From: Anisodus tanguticus
Lineage: Eukaryota > Streptophyta > Magnoliopsida > Solanales > Solanaceae
Reading direction: 5' to 3'
DNA: 64,000 bases
Assembly: GCA_034509755.1 (NCBI GenBank)
Contig: CM067549.1
Location: forward strand, 40,499,305 to 40,563,304
The notes below the pieces were generated by a model. It had not been told where the DNA came from and ran no database searches. It saw only the letters and a list, made by a program, of their open reading frames with translations. The position numbers were made by a program, and so were the translations under genes. This document shows positions 20,757 through 31,765 of this stretch, in pieces (the stretch's first letter is position 1; every line of letters begins with the position of its first letter).

Positions 20757-22035
20757 TGTTGGAAATTTGCCTTTGGCGGGAGTTGCGACCGACCAACTTT
20801 AACGGCTTAAACACTAGTGTAACGTATGTTGGAGAATCCGGTTCTCCACACATGCATGATCTACTAAGTACGTAGATAACCATAGGGCCAAAAATCGTCA
20901 AATTTCATTGAGAAATGAAAGAGATATTGGTTCACGAAGTAAGGTGTTTGAAGCATGGAAAGTGTGGTATTGTGTTCAATTCTCCCTCATCGGTAGAGGA
21001 AGAAAGAATTGTTGTGTATATAAGACTCGAAATTGGTTTGGGGTTTGGGACCCCAAGGGGTATCCCATGTGTTTAAAGGAGGGAGGACCTAGATGTGCTT
21101 CGGTTCAAGGAAAGACCACACGCGCGCCGCCGCCGCCCGCCCGTCCCGTTCCGGTTCCGTGTTCCGAGTTCCGGGTTCCGGGTTCACGGGTTCACGGGTT
21201 CACGGGCTGTGGGCTGTGGGCTGTGGGTTGTGGGTCTTCTGATATTATCTTTTTTGGGCCAGAAAACTTTGCCGGAAGTACGGTTTGATCCCGAAGTTTC
21301 GGATATACGGTTTGGACCGAATTCTTTCGGATGTACGAGTTTGGTCCCCGAAGTTTCAAGATGTACGAGTTTGGTCCCCGAAGTTCGAAATTTCGACGGT
21401 CAAGACAGAAATGCCAAGCACTCAATTCAGCCATTTATTTTGGCTGAATTACTCCTCCTATAATGGCCAAATCCGTTGGTCTTTCTCCCATTAATGTTGG
21501 TGACTTTACTACCTCCATAATGGCCATTATTTGGCTATTATGGAGGCGATTTTCGAGCGATAAACAAGTACATCCCTCTCCTATATAAACACCCCCCTTA
21601 CACCATTGTTGAGAACAAGAGTTAACGATAAGAGATGCGGCAAAACAGTGCACGAAAATACACAACCAAAATAGTTTTCTTCCTACAACTTCCACATTTC
21701 GTTACTCAATATTCTTCACGGTAGCTCTTGAGTTTCCTTTGCTCAAGGGTTCCATTGCTGTTTTATCTTGGGAGACAAATTGTCCAGGACGTATAAAGGA
21801 TACATACGGGGCAATATTGTCTTAAGGACAGAGTGCTACACTCGACTCAGCAAAAACAATTTACATTTTTCCGTCTTCTACAAAACTGGAATTTCCAGTT
21901 TTTACTTGTGTAACAATTGTAATTTCAGATTACTAGTTGAATTATTGAATCTTTGTTTATCCTTTCGAATACTTGTAATAGTTATATACTTCCCGTACTG
22001 CTTTATAAAGTACCATAGAGCAAAAATACCCAACA
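20757..22035 (+). repeat. 3' LTR of element 3, expanded copy
   Basis: It is 1279 bp with the same ends as the 5' LTR. The extra 186 bp lie near 21150-21400. They comprise an expanded run of GTTCCG/GGTTCACG/GGCTGTG short tandem repeats and a block containing repeated GTACGAGTTTGGTCCCCGAA (about 21335 and 21363). The 5' LTR has only a contracted version at 15943-16005. Confidence 0.9.
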
Positions 22036-22040
22036 CAAAT

Positions 22041-23156
22041 TTCCAAATTTTTAGTTATTGCCGAACAATCTTGAACGATCTATAGTCTATTTTTTTTTTA
22101 TAATTATTATTGTTTTGGCTCGTTTCTGTTTTATGTTCTATAAAGGCTAATGTTATTTTGATTTTGTAGAAATAAGATATGTCTATTGTAAAATTAAGGT
22201 TTTCTTTCTGCAATTTCAAAATCAGCATAATTCAAGAGGGTTTAAGTTCTCTTTCAAAACCAGCATATTTCCTATAAAATTAGAGGTCTTGAATGTTATT
22301 ATTAGATACACTTTAAAGAGATTTAAGAAAAGTTATTTTGTTACTTTTCAATACTAGTAACTTTCACGAAAGGAAAAATTGAATTTATGATATGATCTTT
22401 ATATAAATTTCAGTTAAATCCTTAAGATAGGAAATTAATGCATCATCTAATTAACAAAATGTCATAAAAGGTTGAACATATTTTAAGTACTTAAATATTT
22501 ATAATAAGACGATCACGATTTACAGAGCTAATATAAAAGCAAGATTCATGCGGTCATAGATTGCTCTATCTAAGATTGTTGCATCACCCACACACCCACC
22601 ATAACTCACAATACCGTGCTTGATAGACAATAATTCAAAAGTTAATATATTTTTAGATTTGTATTTTGAAAGAAAAAATAATTAATTTTCTATTTACTAA
22701 TAACAAATTACAATTGCAAGGAAGAAGAAGTTGAGCTTCAAATGCAAACCCCTCTGTCTTATATACTTATAAATATGTTTAAAACTGGCGCCAAACTGAT
22801 CAAACTCATCAACTTCATTGGTGTCTACTGAGCTTGGAGAAAAAGGTCCGAATAGCCCTTTGAATTAAGCTTTTATATCTTACTTTTCATCAGTTTCTTT
22901 GTCTGTTGTAGGCTTTTTGGGTCATAATATTAAAAATGGCTTACATAATAATATGTAACCAAGCTGCTACATGAATATGAGATTCAACAGTATGACCTCA
23001 ATGACTTCTACGTATGGAGGGGTCAGGTGTTGAGGTTCTACAGTGGGTTCATAGGCACCCCGTTCCATTTGGTCCTGGTATCTTTTTTTCTAGTTTGTTA
23101 TCAAGATATATATATATATATATATATATCAAACTGCGACCGATGATCTAAATGTG
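22041..23156. other. Intergenic DNA with one exon-like stretch and an (AT)n run
   Basis: Most of this is AT-rich without coding signal. On + at about 22953-23083 there is an open stretch without a start codon that reads LLHEYEIQQYDLNDFYVWRG and then QVLRFYSGFIGTPFHLVL. It is preceded by an AG (AACCAAG) and followed by GTATCTTTTTT, like an internal exon. I do not recognise the protein. An (AT)n microsatellite lies at 23106-23129. Confidence 0.4.
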
Positions 23157-23449
23157 ATAACAGACATGGAAGGAATTGAGATATAAGGTATTGAAGAATT
23201 AAAAGAGAATTGAGATATGCAGAAAGGAAATTAAGATTAACTTACAAATTAAGGTTTCAGTTTAAGTAAACCATAATTCAAAGGATCTGCAGGGATTTAA
23301 ATCAAGTAGGCGATAGAACCAGACGAATATTTAATCCAGGAATTTAAAGAATTTAAAAGCATGAAATATTTAAAAGATTAGGAGGTAGTACCATCCATAA
23401 TCATATTTATTTAAAATATTAAAACTTAAAAAAATTTATATCAAGGAGA
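23157..23449 (+). repeat. Left terminal inverted repeat
   Basis: It is the reverse complement partner of 25137-25428, with scattered substitutions and short indels. The outer end is ATAACAGACA and the inner end is ATCAAGGAGA. Confidence 0.85.
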
Positions 23450-23849
23450 TCTACCTTGGAAATTTCTAAGGTATTTTGGGAATTTCTGATGATATGAACT
23501 TAATCATATGAGGGGTATTTTGATCTAACTAAAGGGTGGAGCTCTCATTTCTCTCTATAATCTGAAATGTATGAAAGAAAAAATGTGAAAGAAAAAGCTT
23601 GTCTAACTAAGGGAGAGGGAGTCTCATTTTATAGGAGTTTTACATGACATTTTGGTAATTAAAAAGGAATCTAACTATTCATCCGAGTAGAGAATGATTA
23701 TTCATCTGAGTGGAGAATGATGTCATCCATGACATCATTGACTTCGGCATTTTCTTGCATTATTGCTAATCTTTTTGCTTTACTGTTTTCTTTTTGAAAA
23801 TATCTTTTTCGGGTACTTTCTTTTGTCGGAATTTTGTCTGAACTCTACT

Positions 23850-24548
23850 CCGGGTATTTTGAATTCTTTTGACAATTTTCTTCAGAATCTACTGTTGCCA
23901 AAAATCGGATTGTATTCAATATCAATTTCTGGTTCTTCTTCTTCTTCTGATGAAGAGCCTTGTTTTGATGAAGACGGTGAAAACTTCAGAATTATGGCTT
24001 GCATTTCTTCTGAATTTTTGGCCGCCGCAAGCATTGAGGCCATCTGGAATTTCTGTGTAAGGAACTGGTGTGCTCCGGTGTTTGTAGTGGTGCCGGTGGT
24101 GTTTGTAGAGGCGCTTGTACCTGAATGAATTTTCGGGCATTTAGTCATTCCTGGACTTTTTATGGTGTGAGCCTTACTGGTCTTTTAAAGTTGTCCCACC
24201 ATCTGACTTTAAACCTCATTCGGACCGTTGGAATTTTATTTTCAGAATAATTTACAAACCATGTGAATACCCATGGTAAATGGATTTTGGTGTGAAAAAG
24301 GTGTAGTGACACAAATCTTTTTTCTTTCTCATAAGGTTTATATTGGGATTTAAACAGGCTAAAAGATTTAGTGACTTGGGGTTTTTGTATTTCAAGGGTG
24401 GATCCAAATTGTTACCACCATGAATTCCACCATGTTGGGAATTGAGATGGAATACATGAGGTATCAAAATGAAAAAGCCAAGTATGGCATTGGCTGGTAT
24501 TTTGAATAAAAAAAAAAAGAATTGAACCAAGCTTGTTGGTAATCCCAA
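23850..24548 (-). pseudogene. Decayed coding cargo of the long-TIR element
   Basis: Read on the minus strand with frameshifts, there is IPANAILGFFILIPHVFHLN (about 24500), KIPTVRMRFKVRWWDNFK (about 24245-24190) and a Ser/Thr- then Glu-rich tail, TQKFQMASMLAAAKNSEEMQ followed by SSSEEEEEPEIDIEY (about 24060-23900). The parts belong together as one broken frame of about 230 codons. I have an impression that the middle segment recurs in Solanaceae repeat proteins but cannot name the family. It could be captured host or transposon sequence. Confidence 0.45.
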
Positions 24549-25136
24549 TAATTAAATAGAATATTTAAAAACTCAGTATTTTTATGAATATCAGGGAAAT
24601 TTAGTAGTTGAGACAGATCATTCCCCCAATCGCTTGGAGAAATTACGCTAAGTATTTTGCAAATAGAGTAGGAGGGATCTGGGTTATTTTTATAATAATT
24701 ATTTTAATTTTTGTTGATCCTGATATTTCAAGGATAGCCTGGTAAAAATATGGAGTTTTTAAAATATCACATGATTTGTAAAACCATCCTTGTCCAAAAT
24801 AATTTTGTAATGCTAAAAACGGTCTTGGTCAAAAAATCATTTTCAATAGTCACAATATTTTGGAGAAAATGTTTTATAAAAAATTTAGGGGCATGTATTT
24901 TGGGGACTTATGGTATCACAAGTTGGGGTTTTGAATTTTTTTTTTGTTTTTGTTTTCTTCCTTCATAACTGTGTCATACCATGTCAGTTAGGGATGTTTA
25001 TTTCGGATTATCCGATCCGAAATTTCGGATATCCAAAAAATTTGGATCGGTAAAATTATGATCCGAATCCGATCCGATCCGAAAAAAATGAATATCCTAA
25101 AATCGGATATCCGAAATTTTCAGATCAAAGTTATAG

Positions 25137-25428
25137 TCTCCTTGATATAAATTTTTGTAAGTTTTAATAATTTAAATAAATATGATTATGGATGGTACTA
25201 CCTCCTAATCTTTTAAATACTTCATGCTTTTAAATTCTTTAAATTCATGCATTAAATACTTGACTGGTTCTACCGCCTACTTGATTTAAATCCCTGCAGA
25301 ACCTTTGAATTATGATTTCCTTAACTGGAACCTTAATTTGTAAGTTAATCTTATTTTCCTTTCTGCATATCTCAATTCTCTTTTAATTCTTCAATAACTT
25401 ATATATCAATTCCTTCACTGTCTATTAT
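25137..25428 (-). repeat. Right terminal inverted repeat
   Basis: It is the inverse of 23157-23449. The outer end is TGTCTATTAT and the inner end is TCTCCTTGATATAAATTTTT. Confidence 0.85.
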
Positions 25429-26588
25429 AGGTCAAGCTAATGTTCCAATGTGGTCAAAGCAAGCAGGAAGGAAGACAATCAAGATAAAACACAACATTTT
25501 AGCTATTTTTTGATGTGTTGTTGGTTGAATTACATATTTCATTGGATAAAGCTTATTTTTCTTATTATTTTTTAAGAAACATTATACTTAAAACATGATT
25601 TTCTTGGTGATATTACATTTTGTAATGAGGTACTAAACTTATCTACTAAATTATTCTCGGAAGCCTTTCTTGCATATACTTAAATAACTACATAATTTTA
25701 AATTTAACGGCTCAATTTTGTGAAGATGGACAATTGATAAAGAGTTACTACAATATTTCATATTCTTTAAGAGAACATTATGAAAACTTGACAAGTATAA
25801 TATGTTGGATATAGTTGAAAATGTTATGAAATAATGTATTTTATTAAGTACATTTATATTTTTGAATTTTCAAAGTGGTTTATGAATTTGATAATGCATA
25901 TTATGGATTTTGATAAATAGGTCGTGATATGTTATTCTTGTCTTGAATCTCCTATTTACTCTTGCTGTACGTCTGTGCTTCTGTACATCAACAACATTTA
26001 ACATTTTTTAATGGAAGAGTAACAATAATAACAATTATCATATCCAGTGCAATTTCATACCGTGGGATCTAGGGATGGTAGAGTGTATACACACCTTACC
26101 TCCACCTTGATAAGTAAAGCGGTTATTTTCGGGGGACCCTAATGGAAAAGTCAAATTATTTTTTCATTTGCTATAATTTTCAATTTTTTTCATTCTTCTA
26201 AATATAATAATTAAGTATTAAGATTTTGATCTTTTCATATATATCTTTTGAACAAGCAGTCTCTTTTGTTAGAAAAAAGTTAAGAAACTGAATGTTTTTG
26301 CCAGATGACGTGCGCGTACTTAACAAAAAAATGAATGTTTTTGCCAGCCATGTCTCAAGATTTTATTTTTTATCAGGTAAAAAGAGAAAAAATTAAAACC
26401 AGCCTAAGAACTTCATCCGCATCTGGAACCCACCCTCGCCATCCCCTATCTTCCTCTTCCCCGTCTTCTTCACTTTTCTTTGTTTGTTTGATTATGGTAT
26501 GAGATTAAGGAAGATAGAGAAGAAAATGTGGAGATGGTCATAAAAAAGAAGGTAGTCAGAAGCCAATAAATGCTATGTATCACATTAT
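25429..26588. other. Intergenic DNA with a LINE/SINE tail fragment
   Basis: Positions about 26030-26150 (minus) match the 3' tail shared by the RTE LINE at 50785-50910: CATATCCAGTGCAATTTCAT, then a diverged ACCTTACCTCCACCTTG segment. The word GAATGTTTTTGCCAG occurs twice (about 26290 and 26331). The rest is AT-rich with no coding signal. Confidence 0.45.
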
Positions 26589-26662
26589 TATGATAGATTG
26601 AAGTGAATCTACAGCTAAGAAGTAGAAGAGAAAATAGAAATAATACTTCATTCATACTGTCT
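26589..26662 (-). repeat. 3' LTR remnant of the chromovirus
   Basis: It matches 36023-36106 (GTGAATCTACAGCTAAGAAG and ATAGAAATAATACTTCATTC), apart from a 16 bp piece missing here. The start of the LTR and the polypurine tract are deleted. Confidence 0.75.
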
Positions 26663-27502
26663 TCCCAAGTTGCATGTTCAGCTGGAATTTGCTCCCATTG
26701 TATCCGCCAATGAGGAACAACTTTATTACCCTTCTGAATCAAGAATGTTGACAGGTTGGGGAAAAAAGATTGGAAATATCAAGAACAAGTGGATGTGTGA
26801 TCTTAGTAGGTAAGGCATGACAGGACTTCAGTAAGGAAACATGAAAAAGGGAATGAATTAATAGTTCAGGAGGAAGAGCCAGTTTGTAGGCAATTGGTCC
26901 AACTTTCTCAGTACATAATACTTGTAAGATAGCTTGTTGAAGTGGTGAGTAGTCATAGTGACCTGTCTGTATGGTTGCATTTTGAGATATACCCAATCAC
27001 CAACCTTAAATTGTTAATCAGTTCTATGTTTATTGGCTTGGGACACCATTCTCTGCTGTGACCTGGCCAAATGAAAATTCAGCAATTGCAATTTGAACTC
27101 TCTAGTCACAAGAGTTCTATCCACTTCAGTAAAATCAGAATCACCACACAAATAAGGCAAGTGTAGGGGAGGGGGCTGGCCACACAATGCTTCATAAGGG
27201 GTACAATGAATTGAGGAGTGGAAAGTTGTATTATATCACCATTCAGCAAATACCAAGAACTGAGCCCAATCAGTAGGAGATTCTGAATAATAACATCTAA
27301 GATAAGTTTCCAAGCACCTCTTGACCATCTGACTGTGGATGATATATAGGGGAAGTACTAAGTGTTACACCTTGGATTGAAAAGAGCTCCTGCCAAAGTT
27401 TGTTAGTGAAGATAGGATCCCTATCACTCACAATATCAGCTGGCATTCCGTGCAACTTAAAGATATTCTCCATAAACAACTTAGCAATGTCAGAAGCAGC
27501 AT
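26663..27502 (-). pseudogene. Chromovirus integrase (C-terminal part) and chromodomain
   Basis: On the minus strand, 27500-27300 has ASDIAKLFMENIFKLHGMP, SDRDPIFTNKLWQELF (second catalytic Asp) and YHPQSDGQ, where the catalytic Glu region follows. A broken stretch leads to 26996-26739 with VGPIAYKLALPPELLIHSLF, the GPY/F module. Then 26742-26660 reads VVPHWRIQWEQIPAEHATWE, a chromodomain signature. Chromodomains are thought to steer chromoviruses to heterochromatin. Frame changes and stops interrupt the region. The upper half of this integrase lies beyond the nested element, at 32350-32560. Confidence 0.82.
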
Positions 27503-28076
27503 TGATACAATAAAGGATAGAAGAAACAAGGAAACTAACAAGGAATTCAACAAACAAGAATATAAAGAGATAAATAGGTAGACACAAAATAAAATATCAA
27601 TTGACAACCAAAGTTCTATCTAACTAAGACCTGCAATTGAGTAATCACAAACACCAATCCTCTTAGGGTGACTTCAAGGGAAATAAAGTTCCCAAGCAAC
27701 CAACCCTCTCAACAAGCATTCAATTAATGGCTTTCATAAACCCTCAACACTTGCGCTCCCAATGGAGTCTCACAATTTTAATATTTCATATCATAAAAGT
27801 CTTCCTGATGAAATAAACTAAAGTAGTATTTATACTAACTAGAATAGGAAGACTACACTAGTTATTACAAAAATACCTTAAAAAAGTAAGGACCTTGTTT
27901 GGTTGGTAGTCTTCTCAAAAGATTAAAAAGACCTTCTCCCTACTTCTTCCAAATGATGTCTATACTTCCAGATTAGCATATCCTTGAGCTTCATTCCAAG
28001 CACATTGTAAGCCTCTAAAGTCGTGATCCCTAGCTCGGCTTGGTGTGCATGTTTTGATGAAGCTCGGCATGTATCA
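27503..28076 (-). repeat. 3' LTR of the gag-only element
   Basis: It is 574 bp, TGATACA...TGTATCA, and a close copy of 31766-32349. Its lower edge abuts AGCAT and its upper edge abuts the purine tract. Confidence 0.88.
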
Positions 28077-28194
28077 TTCTCCCCTTTTTGAAAAGAATTT
28101 GTCCTCGAATCTAAACCTTACAAAACCATAGGGAAGACAAGCAATAATAAATGTCCTCAAAGGATGAGGGTTAATGTTAGAGTAGCCTACTTTA

Positions 28195-28834
28195 CTAACA
28201 TGCCAAGTATGCACACTTGTGATATAACCAAGTATCAACCATTATTATGAAGAACAAGCTCTCCCATAGAGCACTAAGAATTTGGCTATCCCAAAGATCA
28301 TATCGATAAGAGACACCCTCAACACAAGCATGAGTGTCATCATAAACAAACAAGTAGTAGAGGAAAGTGTCTCTTAATGTAAAATCAAGTAGAAAATCTT
28401 TATGGGACACATATGCCTCCTCGCATAAATATGAGACCTCACTTGCATTTTCATCAAGGAATGGGCCACATTTGGGGGGTCAATGGAATTGAGCCATGCA
28501 TGTATATCATTATCATATATCGGTGGAGAATCATACAAAGGCTCACAATTAAGATTATTAGATAAAGAGTAATCACTAGTTGGATTCCTCAAATAATCAA
28601 GCAAGTCAAATTCCCGCTCAACTAGATATATCTTCTCTTTTGAAAAATCAATATCTCTAACCTCAACAACACAAACATATCCCTCATCATATGCAAACAA
28701 ATAATAAAGAAACGTGTCATTTAGAGTAACTTCATCTATGATGTCCTCGCATGTAGCATCACTATTAGGTTCAAAGACACAAGCAAGCATACTACAAGGG
28801 TTTGGAACACATAAGAAAGAAGTAGCAATTTGAG
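28195..28834 (-). pseudogene. Downstream extension of the gag-like protein with a repeated module
   Basis: After the stop of the gag frame, a shifted minus-strand frame (from about 28832, open to 28374) continues GDACSQIATSFLCVPNP, MLACVFEPNSDATCEDIID and EVTLNDTFLYYLFAYDE. An overlapping frame (28410-28195) repeats the module as DFTLRDTFLYYLFVYDDTHA. The family is unknown to me. The duplicated TL-x-DTFLYYLF-x-YD unit suggests an internal domain duplication. It lies between gag and the 3' LTR, the place of pol in an autonomous relative. Confidence 0.5.
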
Positions 28835-28854
28835 AACAAGCATCACCTCATTTT

Positions 28855-30402
28855 TCAAAACATTTCTTTTCTATAAGTTACTATCATTCCCCAAGGAAGA
28901 TCTCCATCATATGGAAAAGGGTCATCATTCCATAGTGTACTTCCACAGATCTTGTAACCCCCAAAAGTGGCTACATTTTCAACCACACAGCACATGCCAC
29001 TATGCACATCTTCTTCGATAGTCATGTCATCATCAAATAAGATATTTTCTTTAATGACAAAGCAATCAATCAATGATGAATAATTTAAACATTTAAGGTC
29101 TTCATGACTATCTACATGACACACACCTCCATTAACACCTTGAGTCTCATCAAATGACACTAAAGAAAGATCAATAGACTCATTTTCATATATATCAAAC
29201 AAGAGTGGGGTGTCACGTTCATTCAAACAACAAATGCCAACACTAGGTGGATATAAACCGACCTTGCAAGACGAAACAATTTGATCATCAAAAGGATTAA
29301 CTAGTGTAGGAACACTCTCAACAATGACATTATCATTACATGGTAAAGAATCATTAAGCTCACATAAAGACAAGCTATCACTCACACTCACATCATAAAC
29401 TTGTTCAATAAAAAAATTAGAAGTGTTGAGTTTAGCCATTACACTTTAAAGTTCATATGAAGAATCTTCTTTACCTTGATATCCCAATTGCAAGCTCATT
29501 TGACCAAGTGGAAAGGTGGTCTTGGCCTCCATTCTCTCTTCCAAGAATGGGAGTTCTTCACGTGAGGACTCCTTTAAAAGTTCATTTTCATGGGTACCTA
29601 CAAAAGTTTCTTCACAACAAGATGAAAAAGTTGAAATGTTAGTTTGATTATGTGGCAACTCCCTCACATCACTCCACACTTTCTCTCCCTTTTCCACTCG
29701 TGAGTTGACATTTTGCACTCCCTTACTCCTCTCTATCTTTTCTCTCTCAAGGGGTACGATAATCTTCCCTTCTTGTGGCTTCTCACAAGAAGCACTTTGC
29801 CTCACTTCCTTTGGCTTCTTCTTTTGGGAAGTGGTTTTAGTCCAATACCCCTTTTTATGTGGCTTGGGATAATGGTATCTCAAGTTTCTCTTCAATGCTT
29901 CCCAAGTAGTAATTGGGCTTCCCATCATCTTTTGTCTATCGAAATTCCAATAATTTGCAAGTTTCTTTTCAAAAGTTCTAAGAGCCAATTTCATCTTCTT
30001 TCCTTGTGAATAGTTGTAACTAGAAAAGATTTCATCCATCATGAATTCTCATTTCTCGTATTCTTCTCCACTAGCTTTCATCAACAAAGTAGGCCATTTC
30101 ATTTTGGGGTTTTGCACTTTTACTTTTGTGATTGGTGGTGTGGTATTTGGTGGAGTATGATGGTACATTCGATGAAGAGTCTCACGTGACAAGGTGGGTG
30201 AAGAATCACGATGCACCCCACTTGTAGTACCATGGTAATGTGATATAGGTGTTAGAGACAATTTCCTTGTCCTTTATTCCACACTTACCATCCTTGCATC
30301 CATACTACTCATTTGACGATTAATGAATGCCAAGACACTCATCATGTCATGCAAAGTGGGTTTCCCGGTGGGAACTTGTGTTTCGTCACCTTGATTCACC
30401 AT
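28855..30402 (-). pseudogene. Gag-like ORF of the gag-only element (three in-frame stops)
   Basis: One frame of 516 codons runs from ATG at 30402 to the stop at 28855. It contains three internal stops: codon 43 (TAA), near 30049 (TGA) and near 29446 (TAA). The N-terminus reads MVNQGDETQVPTGKPTLHDM. The gag core is about 30042-29850: MKLALRTFEKKLANYWNFD then TTWEALKRNLRYHYPK, the W...W...L-R-x-x-Y/F-x-P pattern of plant gypsy gag. A Lys-rich stretch follows (WTKTTSQKKKPKEVRQ). The last 190 residues are acidic and Cys-containing, with no zinc knuckle. It may provide or bind particles made with a helper. The stops make this copy defective unless read through. Confidence 0.65.
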
Positions 30403-31765
30403 TGGTACCTATTAAAGACACTCAACAAAGCAAGCAAACACGTTAAGTTAGTTAAAATAACTCACAAAACACTCAAGTTTGCACACCTTTTGATTGCCTC
30501 ACAAATTGCTTCGGCCAATGGTTATATGCTTTTTAATCCGATTGAGTCATAAGGTTCCGTTTACTACTCAAGGTCAAGAGTGGATTCTTGTTGACTCAAA
30601 GAAAAAGGATGACTCAATTCAAACTAACGGACTTGAATTGAGAAGTTCTCAACAAAGTTAAAACGAGAAAAGAACGAAAAGAAATAGCACGAAAGAAAAT
30701 TACGGACTCAAAAACTAATTAACTACTAAGTTAGGACAATTACTAGTGTTAATTAGTTTAGAATATCAAAGAAATGAAGTTAAAATATAAGTAGAAAGTT
30801 GAATTCTAAAGTATGGAAAATGACCTCTCTGTGGGGTGCTGCGTGGCCAAGAAACCCACTTGGGTGGAGGTGCGTGGGTGGCCTTTGGGTGGCGCGTGGG
30901 TAGCCTTTGCGTGGGTGAGGATACGTGGCCTACGTGTGGCTACTGGCCACTTGCGTGACTGAGAGTGTATGGGCTGCGTGGCCCACGTGTCACTACGTGG
31001 GTGAAAACAATAGGCTCATAAAAATTTTCCTCCTCCTACATGGCTGACTGTATGGGCAATGTGTGCCATATGGCAGTCACATGGGGCTTTTCTTTTGACT
31101 GATTTTTTGACTTTTTGGTCCCACACAACCTAGTATTTTCCATTTTGAGGTAGAATTTTTTTTTCCCACAATTTTGGTTGAAAACTTTTAGGTCAAAGGC
31201 CTCTTTTGGGTGTCTTCTTGCTTATGAAGATATGAAGAACCTCAAGAATAATTCAAATTTCCAACCACCCTCAAAACAACTCCAAATTCTCTCAAATTTT
31301 GGATCTCGGTTCCCCTCAACTAGGAGAACAAATCCCAATGGGCTTCAAGCTCTAATTTCACCTTATTCTACTAGACCCACTTTCAAGTTCTTCAAGCTTG
31401 AAGGTCCTTTAATGGTGAATTTTTCAAAACTTGTCCAAATGACCTCAAATTTCGGATCTAAGCTCACCTTGACAAGGAGAACAGAACATAATAAGAATTA
31501 GAACCAATTTAACCATTCTTCAACAAAACCCATTTTTAAGTTTCAAACCTTCAAGCTCCAACAATGGTAGAAAACTCAATTCCACCCCAAATCGAATGAA
31601 ACTTGATATTTAGACTCAAATAACACCAGGGAACAAGAATATAGTGTCAAAACAACAAAAAAAAAAAAAAACTTTTTGGGGTATTGATTTTCGATTTTTT
31701 TGTAGTAACAAAAAAACAAGACTAGATTTTTTGAAACAAATCTATAACCAAACTTTGATACCAAT
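30403..31765 (-). other. 5' leader of the gag-only element
   Basis: This is a long untranslated leader between primer site and gag. Positions about 30830-31010 are unusually GC-rich with repeated GCGTGGG/CGTGGCC/ACGTGTG words. Positions 31640-31740 carry A/T runs. No domain-bearing frame is visible. Confidence 0.5.

Larger units (their letters stand above)
15546..22040 (+). mobile_element. Non-autonomous copia retrotransposon with intact ends (element 3)
   Basis: The element itself is 15551-22035. It is flanked by a perfect 5 bp duplication, CAAAT, at 15546-15550 and 22036-22040. Both LTRs begin TGTTGGAAAT and end ATACCCAACA. The interior keeps scattered copia homology on + in several frames with many stops: integrase pieces at 17930-18330, a linker at 18699-18896, and RNase H/3' end at 19660-20130. 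The final 400 bp and polypurine tract match element 1. The gag position is occupied by an unrelated small ORF. Near-identical LTR ends with such a decayed core suggest that it moved using enzymes supplied by a relative. Confidence 0.88.
23157..25428. mobile_element. Element with ~290 bp terminal inverted repeats
   Basis: Positions 23157-23449 and 25137-25428 are long, well matched inverted repeats. Shared anchors are GAAGGAATTGA, AGAGAATTGAGATATGCAG, TAGGAGGTAGTACCATCC and TATATCAAGGAGA. They enclose about 1.7 kb. TIRs this long with a non-transposase interior fit a Mutator-like or foldback-type non-autonomous element. No perfect 8-9 bp duplication is obvious at the outer edges. The interior holds decayed coding sequence on the minus strand (24548-23850) and, at about 24988-25130, a possible hAT end (TAGGGATGTTTATTTCGG with ATCCGATCCGAA repeats). 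Confidence 0.75.

Noticed and set aside
23763..24128. 121-codon plus-strand frame with a hydrophobic start and Ser/Glu-rich middle
   Set aside because: It is the mirror of the better minus-strand reading with SSSEEEEEPEIDIEY; the plus version lacks known features.
23850..24548. Endogenous pararetrovirus coding region
   Set aside because: The charged, Ser/Glu-rich pattern raised the idea, but no zinc knuckle, protease, RT or movement-protein signature is present.
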